A DNA stretch of 64,000 nt, taken from assembly GCA_009746045.1 (NCBI GenBank), contig RPFO01001598.1:351001-415000 (forward strand). The letters run 5' to 3'. Below the pieces are notes generated by a model. That model was not told where the DNA came from. It ran no database searches and worked only from the letters and a program-made list of their open reading frames with translations. Numbering within the stretch: position 1 is the first letter of the stretch; each line of letters begins with the position of its first letter. Shown in pieces: positions 44,336-54,799 of the stretch. The translations under genes were made by a program, and so were the position numbers. The stretch is from Mesostigma viride. Taxonomy: Eukaryota; Streptophyta; Mesostigmatophyceae; Mesostigmatales; Mesostigmataceae.

Positions 44336-47300
44336 ATGGCTAATTCGATCGTACATGCCACTCGCATCTTGCCCGCGGGGGGGGGCATCGGCTTGCATGG
44401 GGCCACGCGCTCACAATCCTCATGCAGACCCCCTAGGACAACTTTTCAAGGCATTGCTCTGGCCACTGCCAAAGGAACCAAATCTATTCGCAGCAGGCTG
44501 ACTCAAGGCCGCGGGAGACTCGAGCAACCGGATTTCCGGTTTTCTGTTTCGTGCTCGCGGGATGAGCTGCACGGCAGTGAAGATCGGGAGGAATCTAAGA
44601 GGGACACTTCAATGGACGTGTTGCTAAGCCGGATCAAGAAGCTGCGCGATGATTCTGAGGAAACTGCACGGAACTGGAAAGCCGGGAAATGCAAGGCCAA
44701 CGCGATAGTGCGCAGTAATGACTGGATTAGGCGCATCAAGTTCAACGTGAGTAATATTGTTGTCCAAGCAGCCGCATGCGAGATGCACGTCAATCAAAGC
44801 TGGCGATTACAACATGTCATTATACTCCACTTGATCAATCGAATAAACGTTGTCAAACTTCTGTGTCATCCATGAGGGTTCCCTCTATCTGAACTTCAGG
44901 CGTGTATGCTCATTTTTGCATGCGTGTGTAAAACTCTCTGCCACCAGTCTGAGTATCTGACGTTTGGAACCTACCAAGGGCCGATCGGCGTGGTCAACCT
45001 GGAATCGAAGAATGTAATTGGACTGCTCAAGGGAATTCGAAGTGAAATTAATGCGCTGGATTTTGATGGCCAGTATGTCGCAGCAGGTAAGTCATGTCAT
45101 GAAGATGCCGATGTCTTAACACAATAGAATGTATTTTGGATGTCCTTGTCCATGTGTCATTGCATCAAATATTTGAATCATCCTTTCACAGTGGAAAACA
45201 ACACAAAATGCCAGCTCCATCAGATTAACGGATTCTGAGCTTATGTTATGATGTCTGTGACTCTCAATTGTTGAAAAGCAAGTTGCATGATCGCCTTAAT
45301 GCATTGTATCGCGCTGTTTGAAGGAGAAAACGTTTGACGGTTGATGGGGCGGTTCATCTTCAGGATCCCCGTTGTCAGCCGTGCATCCATTGTTGGGTAT
45401 CATTTCTCTTAAAATTTGAAAATTGTTCCAGCGAGGCTTATGCCTTGTGTTCTGTATAATGGCTTACCGTCACGAAGCCCAATGTCCGCTTAAGTGTCAT
45501 GTGCCTAGAGCCATTGTTAGGAGTTAAATTGGTTATGGGGACATTGTCTGTGGGAACCCTAAATTGGCAAGGTTTGATCGACGTGTCGATGCTGTTGCGT
45601 CATCAGAAGGGTACTCCATTCCCACTGTTAGTGGCTGATGACTGAGAGATTGCTTTGTTTCATTTAGTTCAGTATTCAATCTCAGCTTGGCGCAGTGAAA
45701 GCATAGTGTCAATTGATATCATCTTGGTAAAAGTGGGAGGTCACAGAGATAACTTGTTTTGCGACTGGAGCATGTTCATAAATGCTGATTGGTTGATAAA
45801 GTCCAGATGATGTCTACCTTGTACATCCTCTTCCTGAATTGCAGACCCTACATGCCTTATTCATGGTGGGGCATCGCATCCACATCTGGAAGCCAGAGTG
45901 GAGGGGGCAGAAAGGGCATTCAAAAAGGACTTTTATCTAAATAGTTGTGACTCTTTTTGCGATTGTCCTGGCTTGTCTGTTTTGGCACAAACGGGCTACT
46001 TACACAGGTGCAACGGATGGCGCTGCGCATATCTGGGACTTGAATAACAAAGCTGACCGCAATGGCGAAGGAGGATTTGAGTTGAAGTGGGTGTCTACGC
46101 TTTGGCAGAATGGCTTGCATCACCATTTCAGTATGCTTGACTGATGGGAGCCTGCTGGAGCAGACAGCAACTTCTTTGCTTCGACTTACTTATGAAGCGG
46201 TTGCTACCAAGATTTTTGGGTTGCATGGTGACAGTCAAAGCTAGGTTTTCTGCAAATTGATACCATTCGTGTAGTGGAGCTGGCAATGGCGAATGCCTAT
46301 GCTTCAACTGGATTGCTTTTAAAGTTCTGTTGGCTTTTTGATTTGTTGGACCTACATAGGTGATGTAGGTGACCAGCGCATTCATCTGTGTCTATACGCG
46401 CTGGTTGTATATGCGTTGCACACTACGTATCGGTTGGCTTTGTTGGCTCGAAATTGATGCCAATGATGGCATATGGCTATGCATAAATCGTCATTGGTTA
46501 CTAGCAGGTTCTGAATATATGTATTGATATTCTGGCCTCTTTGTGAAAATATTGCTGGCAAGGCACTGCATGGCATATCCCATGTAGATAGTGCCTTATA
46601 CTTTAAAAGACTGAGGGGCTGTCTTGCTTGGTAACAGCAATTGGTGATTGCCAGCCACCGCATTATTCGTGTTGCCCCAGCTGTCTTACTGACAAGGGCT
46701 ATCGTCATTGCATGCACCTGGCCGAGGTATCTTAGGCCGTATCTTGGGTCGATTGTGCAGTTTGAATTAGCAATAGCAGTTAGCAAGTTAGCAAGTTTAC
46801 TAGGATGGTTCATTGTCAACTGTTAATCATTTTGGTTGATTGCATGTGCAATCATTGATTTGCAGGGGCCACACGGAACAGATTACAGGCGTACACCTGT
46901 GCGAGGGCCGGGTTTACACCTCTTCACTGGATGCCACCATCAGGTAAGAGAAAACTCTTAGCTGATAGTAGTGAGCGTATGGGGCTGGAGATCAGCAAAG
47001 GAAAACCGTGCGTTCATCGTAGCATACCTTGAATAAAAGATTGGTATATAGCCAAATGTAGGCAATTCATGAAATATTTTGCATGCACAATTTTTTCTCT
47101 CTCTAAGTCTTCATGCGCGTTGCACGCATGGCAGCTACAACCACCAGTCATCTTGATAGTTTTTATGTTTCAGTTAAAATGCCATTTACTACCTCTTTAT
47201 CATCAAACTTTTCACTTTTGTGGGTGGCTTGGGCCCACCTGTGCCGTGGCCTTTCCACATCGATGCCCATGTGCAGAGCTTGGAGTGTCGCTTGCATTGT

Positions 47301-48152
47301 GTTACTCTGTTTCTTCCCCTTATGCTCTATTTCGTGTACATCATGTTAAATAGAATGCTCGCCCAAAACTTGCATGCCAGCCTTTCTTGTTCGGCTCTCT
47401 TGGTGTTCCTTGCATTCCTGTCTAAAATGCTTATGGCTGCTCTTTTGTTACTTGTGGCATCCAGGGAATGGGATGTGAAGTCAGGCAAGTGCCTGCGGCG
47501 GTTCCACATGAGTGACCCAGCCTCAGGCGTGCAGGTCACTGAGGACTACATCATCTCAACAGACTATGGCAGCAATGTTGCAGCGTGGTCGCTCAAGCTG
47601 GGCCAGAAGATCCTGTCCTTCAAAGGTATCCATCCAGTCACAAGATGTGAAGAATCCATGTGTACCTGAGGTGCTTGCCTTTCCCATGCTTGCAATTGGC
47701 AGTCCACTGCCTGGCTTGCGTCTGCATTTTTGCCCATGCTTCGGAATGGGCTTTTACGCTCGCATGCCTTTGGGTCTGACGCTTCGTTGTTCATTGTTTC
47801 TATCTGGGTGGAGTGTGACAGATTGCATGACATTTTTCTGTGCCATGTACTTCTATGCTATCGCTGTATCTCAAGGTTTTGTTCCAGGAATGTGTGATTG
47901 GCTTTTTTATATACTTATGGATTGTGATGTACGCCTGACACATAATTTCTTCTGCTTTCTTGCCACTGTCAATGCTCTGGGCTGGCCTTTACTTCCATAC
48001 GGCAGTGGAGGCAGGCCCCGTGTCCTGTTTCCAGGTTCGTTCCTCATCACTACCATTTGTTTTTGGCACCATTCCAGTGAGGCACATGGGTCCCGGGGTT
48101 TTAATGCACAAGTCAAATGCGTATGAGGATTGCTTTTTATTGTTATTATTAC

Positions 48153-48185
<33 letters not shown>

Positions 48186-50053
48186 GCCAGCAATCGATTA
48201 GTGTCCCACTTCTTGCGTCTCACTTCCCATTCCTCGTTTCTCGGTGCTCGCTTCTCGCTTCTCACTTCTCGCTTCTCACTTCTCACTTCTCACTTCTCAC
48301 TTCTCACTTCTCACTTCTCACTTCTCACTTCTCACTTCTCACTTCTCACTTCTCACTTCTCACTTCTCACTTCTTGCGTCCCGCTTCTTGATTCTCGTTT
48401 ATTTTGCACTCCTCAAATTGACCGACACATGTCAACGTTTGATATCCTTCGCACAATCTGTTTGGAAATGTTTCCATCAATGCAGCCATCCATTTTAAAT
48501 CCTTTCCACCTTTTACTTCCCGAAGGTTCTGCCTGGCCCAAATAGCGATAAGGGAGCGTTAGGTCCTTATAGAAGCAGCAGTGTTAGGTGTCATACACCT
48601 TTTACATCATGATTGATGAAACGAGATCTGAAATCCCACTGTTTGGCCACTTCCCTAATTGACCGCTTTTGCTTCTTTTCTTTTTCACGCTGTTTGCGGC
48701 CACCAGTTTGATGATGAGACACAGCATCTGTTTGTGGGCTGCAAGGATGGGTCCATCCAGCTGTACGACATCAACAATGGGACACGGCTGGGCAATTTTG
48801 AAGGCCACAAGGTACACCCAATTGCATGTTATCTAGACATCTCCAGCCGCTGCCATGCTGGCTGATCTTGTTGTGTGTGGATTGCCCACAGTTATTCGTT
48901 GCCCACAAGGTTGTGCAGGCCAGAGTGGAGGGTGTGCAGTAGAGGACATCAGCAGCTCATGTCTACCGAGTCCCCATGTGGTGTCCTTCGCGATTTCTCC
49001 TTTTGTCTGATCTATACGTTAACCAGGTACTACTGGTGGTAGTAGTCTTTTTACTTGGCAAAGGGGTGCTGGTGCTGGGTCGCCTTTTTGAAGTGACCTC
49101 CTCATAGTTATTTCTCAATAATACTAGAAGAGATCTTACCTCTCAATCATAGTGGTGCTGATCTTTGTTCAACAATCCATCTCTGTACTGTTGCCTTGCC
49201 AATGCCTCCCATGTGCCCAGGCACCGGTGGTGAGCCTGCAGGTCGACGGCGTCAAGCTGGTGAGCGCGTCGCGGGATGGCCACGTGCGCGCGTGGGACCG
49301 CAACACCAAGGAGCCCATGTTCTCCATCTCGGGATTCACAGGTGAGGCGCTCTTGCACAGCAGCCCCAAGGCACATTCCATTCAGCTTTATGAACGGTGG
49401 TGCCAAGACACTGGCCTGACAAACTACCGTCAGGGTAGAATCCTGGGACTGAAAAGGTCATTTTGGAATGTTTACTTTCTCTGATTTCATATTGCCTACG
49501 AAATCGCCGTTTTTCACCGGCCACCCTTTTATGCCCTCCTCATTTCCAACCTCGCCAAGAGACCTTCGCGCCTTAATTCCTGAAATTAAGGAATTGCTGG
49601 GACCCTATTGAAGGAGAGTAATGCAGGCAATTGCACACTGTGGGTAGTTACCTACAGCACCAAGGTGTCTGCCTGTCGACCAGTGGTGCAGGTAAGGTGT
49701 GTTTTTATCCTGTGTAAGTAAGTACTTCTGGGTACGCATGAGGTCATCTCAGAGGGTACTGAACCATGCCTTATCCAGTAGTGTTTGTTAAAAACAAGAG
49801 AACAATTTTTGGGAGGGGTGGAAGGGGATTGATTGCCCGGCTCATGCGGTTATCACAAGTTCACACTGAGCGGCTTCCGGGACTCATGTTTTGTGTCTGT
49901 GTGCATGATGGGAATCTTCTTATCTGCAATACTAAATGTGGTGCAGCCTACATCGGGTCCGTTCAATTTGATGAAGAAAGGCTGATCTCCGATGGCTCCA
50001 ACCAGCTCATCATCTGCCATGACTTCCGAGCGGAGAGGAAGCTGAAGGACTGA
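44336..50053 (+). CDS. WD40-repeat beta-propeller protein, probably plastid-targeted
   Basis: Likely scaffold protein; partner unknown. Exons: 44336-44746, 44948-45086, 46008-about 46104, 46866-46943, 47465-47625, 48707-48811, 49221-49341, 49947-50053 (TGA). Exon 1 encodes a Ser/Arg-rich, acidic-poor start ([17 protein letters not shown]...) resembling a transit peptide, then a helical segment to DWIRRIKFN. Propeller blades: [123 protein letters not shown], seven in all. Two joins are uncertain. The exon-3 end has a GC donor (TTTG|GCAGAA, 46104) or a GT donor at 46092, both in phase. Exon 5 ends in phase 1 while exon 6 starts in phase 0, so a small exon between 47626 and 48706 is missing or the donor differs. 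Confidence 0.82.
48150..48385. repeat. (ATT)n and (TTCTCAC)n microsatellites
   Basis: About 36 bp of ATT followed by about 130 bp of the heptamer CACTTCT, in the long intron between exons 5 and 6 of the WD40 gene. Confidence 0.95.
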
Positions 50054-50787
50054 TTTGACAATTGTTTTTTTTCCAGATGCATGGTAGTGCTCGTTGAAGA
50101 TTTGACAACAAGGAGCTCCAGTTCCAGTTCAATAGCAGTTAAAAGAGGTGGAATGAGTGGAAGTGGACGGCTGTGATGCCACTGGGTTCTCCAGCCATGT
50201 TGAAGCAGGCATGATGTGTGGAGTGCTGGGTCCTCTTGCGTAGGAGCCCTGCTCCTGGCACTTGATACTTGGAAGTCAGCCTGCTCCATGCACACAAAAC
50301 TGCGCGCATGTAGCATTCTATGAAAAGCCCTGCTGGCCCCTAGATGCAGACGAGGATGCTTAGGATTGACGATCGCTTCGTTCCAAGGTTGGGCTTACAT
50401 CCCAAGTCTGGGTGTATAGGTATATAGGTAGTATATGTTAGTATATGGGTAGTATGGGTGTATTATGTCAAGGTAGCTTGTTTGTTACGATGGGATTGAT
50501 TTTGTACTCCCAACTGGTGCAATTTACTAGTACATACAGCCGTTCCACCATTTGCTTTTGAGTCTGGAATGTACTTTCGTCACGTGTTCACCTGAGTATT
50601 TGGTATGGGGACAATGAAGGGTGGTTATGACCATCTGCATTGGAGGAAGTAAGTCCGGCACTTGCGTGCCATACACAGAGGCATGCCAACAGGTTGTTAT
50701 ATTCTAATCTCATGTAATTATAATATCACAAAAATTTTAGAAAAGATCGATCGTCTGCATCATGTGGCCAGAATATTGGAGGAAACT
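50054..50787. other. 3' flank of the WD40 gene
   Basis: Non-coding; short GTATATAGGTA repeats at 50415-50460. No clear polyadenylation signal could be chosen. Confidence 0.35.
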
Positions 50788-51010
50788 CACCATTAATTAA
50801 TTAATTAATTAGTAACATCACTCCGTTGGGAGTCAATGTAGCACATATCCCTGAGAAGGGGCATATGGCTTTTAACACATCCTAGGCTACTTCATGCAAG
50901 GGTGGGAATGTAAGCTACCCTTGCTCTAGGTGCACCAGGGCACCCGCACCCTCACGGTCTATCACGCTATGCCCAGCTAAGGGGGAGCATGCCATGGAAA
51001 CTCACCATGT
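50788..51010 (-). mobile_element. 3' UTR fragment of an ORF1-only retroelement
   Basis: Minus-strand stem-loop ACTCCCAACGGAGT near 50825 and a (TTAAT)n tail at 50788. Interior matches the 3' UTRs at 29810-30000 and 25550-25740 (GGTGGGAATGTA, TGCTCTAGGTGCACCA). Truncated before any ORF1 sequence. Confidence 0.7.
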
Positions 51011-51043
51011 ATCAGTTAATTAATTAATTAATTAATTAATTAA

Positions 51044-53312
51044 CCCGTGTTTTTTTACAACGCGATACATCGCGTTGTAGGGTTAGAACGCGATGTATCG
51101 CGTTGTAATCTGACACGTGGCAAACCTATTAAACATGCGATTTTTGGTCTGAAACTTTCAAGATAGGTCAGAAACATCTCATAGAAATCAAGAAAAAATC
51201 CTGGTATTTTTGGTATTTTTTTTGTGACAGCTGCAAACAAATATGTACCACTGAAATCAGGCATTTTCGCGGGACGAAGGTGAAGACGACGGCGATGGCG
51301 GCAGGTAGATCTCACCAGTTTTCGCGCGAATTTCAGTGGCTGTTGGGTAGCACGACCATGATGATGCGTTCAAAGGTTGATAATTAGGTTTCTACGAGTT
51401 TGTTGAGGTACTGGGGCAAAGGAAACGTAGTTTTTTCCAGTTTCTCACCCAACTTTCATGCGGAAACCCTGGAAACCGGCATACATATTATTACGTCAAG
51501 ACTCGGGTCTAAGTAAGTAAGTAAGTACTTGCGTGTCATGCGCAAAGGCATGCCACGGAGTACTATGCTAATCTCATTAGAAAAATAATTACACAAAAGG
51601 TTAGACAAATATCGTCTGCATCATCCCCCAACCGTTAAGCACTAGATGGGGATGTAATCCTCATCCAAGCTGTCCTCTACTGTACTAGCAGACTCGGGTC
51701 TGCTGCGGCACCATGCTTGGTATTTCCACGGTGTTTCGACTTCGTTACACATGTTTATTCATTCCGAACGCCCGGACTCTCGGCTAAACCGAGATTTGTG
51801 CAGACTTTTATTGGGTAGCTCCGGGCATGATGGTGCCTGCAAATAGCGTAAGGCGTGACCGTGGCTATTGCTACGGTATGCTGTATTTTCCTGGAAATGG
51901 CCTCTGCCACCGGCTCAATAGTGCTTGCAGGCGTAAGTATATCGTGTTTCTGCCTAGTTTCTGCCAGTTTTCCACTTATTTTTACCGACGTCTGCCCAGC
52001 CTCTCTAAGACCGCCATCCTACTCGACGTTGCTTGCATGTCAGCCATAGCAGGTTGCAGTTGTGCAGTATTCAGGTGCTGTATAGGTCGTCAAGCCGTGA
52101 ATATATCGTGAGGATTGGATGTTGATGGTTTATACTGCATTGATTGTGCAAGAAGATCAGCTAGGTGCCCACAATCATGGTGTATAATCATGTGTTGTTA
52201 GCATCTTGCCACCATTTGCTAGCATGCATTCCAGCGTCATCTTTGCCTGCATGTAAGCTCATGGATCACTCAACCTATCCAAGCCTTGCATTACACGTGC
52301 CTCTTTCTTTCAGTATTGCACGCGTTATGGAATGAAAACCTAGCACCTCCGTTCCCACGAGGCATGTGCTCAACACGTTGTGAGAGTGGATGATGCTTTG
52401 GCTATGGCTGCCTGATTCAGTCATATTAGGTCATCCAGTCATGATTTTCTGATCAGACACTCCGCAAAGGTGAAAACCTTTGCGTTCAGTGCCGGGCCGC
52501 GGAAAACGCGGAAAACGCGATCTGCAAATGAATCCGACCGGAATCGAACTGGGGACCTCTCGCACCAATTTTGCTGACTATAGGACGGACGTCTCCGGTT
52601 ACCATGGCATCGCCAACTTACACCTACAGTCATCCGCAAAAGTTCTCCTGTCCGGGGAGTGATGCAAGCCTTTCGGATTTGGTACTAGATAAATCACTCG
52701 AGATCTGTGTGTAGGAGTACTACACACGTGTCTGCACGCGAGACTTGTTCAGTCTCGCACCGTGAGACGGGCTGAACAGTCATGATGTTTGATGCATGTA
52801 TGATGCTGTATAACTTATACAACACCTATTTTCAACGTTTTGACCCTCCAAGCTCACTATGGCCCCGTTTATGGGGCTCGTGTCGTTGCGTAATGTTGTG
52901 AAGGGCTCTCATTTTTCCCACTGCGTTGTACTGCGTTGTACTTGTGATGCTAATGAAAAATAGCTCCAGTGGCCCAATGGGCCTGAGTTTTGTTTCACAG
53001 AGCCTGCATATGTTGCCCATAGCTCGTGCAAGAAGCCAGATTTTTTTCATGAACCATTTGTGAATAAGCACATGACTTGTGACCTAGGGTCAAGAAATCG
53101 CGGTCATGGTCAGACCCCCCTGTATTCAAACCAGTGTATCTCTCTAATGAATAAGCATTTTGTAGGTCTGAGTAGCTCAAAAAATCCTTTGATTTATGGG
53201 CTTTCAGGAAAGTATATACATGACCATGAAAAAAATTTTTCCTTAGGTGCTATACGCGTTCTAAAAAAAGCTTACAACGCGATATATCGCGTTCTAATTA
53301 AAAAAACACGGG
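51044..53312. mobile_element. piggyBac-like non-autonomous element (2.27 kb)
   Basis: Ends are inverted: CCCGTGTTTTTTTA at 51044 and its complement ending at 53312, each flanked by TTAA. Inside both ends are palindromes built on AACGCGATACATCGCGTT (51059-51078 and 51088-51107; 53276-53297 with ATATATCGCG). No ORF above 94 codons. CCC ends and TTAA target suit the piggyBac superfamily, but the insertion is in a TTAA-rich array, so the TTAA is not diagnostic. Confidence 0.65.
52530..52595 (-). repeat. tRNA-like (SINE-type) promoter remnant
   Basis: The minus strand contains a B-box-like AGTTCGATTCCGG preceded by GAGAGGTCCCC and, about 30 nt upstream, an A-box-like TATAGTCAGCAAAATTGG. The anticodon arm is missing and the T stem is imperfect, so it is not a working tRNA. 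It may be the head of a tRNA-derived SINE inside the piggyBac-like element. Confidence 0.35.
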
Positions 53313-53316
53313 TTAA

Positions 53317-53565
53317 TTAATTAATTAATTAATTAATTAATTAATTAATTAATTAATTAATTAATTAATTAATTAATCAATCATGTGTCAGAGAGACAAT
53401 GTATATTTTGATCAGAGAGACAATGTATCAAAGAGACAATGTATATTTGTTTATTTCGTCATGAATGTTTGCACCCATCCATCCATCCATCGGGGTTAAT
53501 GCTCCGTGACTCCCCAACGGGAGCACGAGTCTAATTAATTAATTAATTAATTAATTATTTCGTCA
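53317..53565. repeat. (TTAA)n tract and LINE-type 3' stem-loop
   Basis: TTAA array 53317-53376. Then GTTTGCACCCATCCATCC (53468), stem-loop GACTCCCCAACGGGAGC near 53513 and a (TTAAT)n tail to about 53562: the 3' tip of another element of the shared stem-loop group, on the plus strand. Confidence 0.65.
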
Positions 53566-54799
53566 GGGTTCTTCTTCTTTTCGGGTTTTTCCTTATGTTG
53601 CATGCCAATCTCACCTCCATAATCATTCTCAATGATTGTATATTGCTTCATGAATATAAAATATTCGTTTTCCGCGGCCCGGTACTGAACGCAAATGGTT
53701 TTCACCTTTGCGGAGTGCCTGATCAAATAAAATATATGTCAGTCGTGGTCAGTACGTTATAATAGGTTGATCCAGGCACAATGGCGCATGCAGGCCTCTG
53801 CAAATATGGCATGCAAGTGCTTGCATACTTAGTACTTATACTCATCCAAATTACAATATTGTATATATAATGGAATAGTAGGCATCATGACAGCAATCAA
53901 CAAATTTATGTCCAGACCTAAATAATAAATTATGCCAGCGTAACCTTGAATTCACTGCTGACTGCTTTTCTTGGTAAACGGTCATCTGCTGCCTCCGTAT
54001 GATAGATTCCTTAATCTAACCCCACATACTGAGCCTTTTGCTGCCGCAGTGCTACCCCGCCGCCCCTAAGCACCATTCGGCACTATCCGTTCTGGGCCCG
54101 CCAAGCTAAATGGCCCAGGACTGGTGTCCTTCAAGCCATAAACATTCTGGACGTGTCGCACGGCTGTCCACAAAAGAGCAACCATCCTATCAACGAGACA
54201 ACCAGCGCAGGCCAGAAATATGATTTTCCTATATGACCAGAGTCCGCCTTGTCCTCGTGCCGTCCCATGCCGGCCAGGCACATGCCCATCACATTTCAAA
54301 TCCCTGGTCACCGTCCACATAAAAAAATAACACAGCGGTCGTGATCAGACCACAGGCACGCTCACGCAGTGGCAGCCAATGGCTGATGGCATACCGCCTG
54401 TCCCAGCCTCCTAGGATGAAAGCACGTTGCAAGCTTGACACAGTGCCACTAATATCTTTGGCAAAAAGTGACCCCAAAACCCCAGGGGTGGCCTCTGTAA
54501 GGCCATGTCTTCTGGAACTGCTGTTCCTGAACACGGTCTCGAACCACCACAGAATCGTGCCTGATCCACCATTTCATGCAGATGGCGTCCGTGACCACCC
54601 CTACGGCTTCACAAGGTAATCACTTTCTACAGATAGTCATATCATACTATTAATCTTTCACCTTCGCTGCCGCTTAACATTTTATTTTCTTGACCATGGG
54701 GGTGACCATCGCGGAGCCCTGAGGAGCGTGATCCACCCACGGAGCGCCATCTACCCCACCAAAAGAGGAGGCCGCGTCCGTGGCCACAAACCGCCCCCA
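53566..54799. other. Intergenic interval upstream of the kinase stop
   Basis: No gene seen. Contains a diverged hairpin (CGCAAATGGTTTTCACCTTTGCG at about 53690) matching one at 52464, and a fragment related to the retroelement 5' repeat (GAGACAACCAGCGCAGGCC, 54195). The last part should contain the 3' UTR of the kinase gene. Confidence 0.4.

Noticed and set aside
52530-52595. Functional tRNA gene
   Set aside because: No anticodon arm, imperfect T stem and no pairing acceptor stem.
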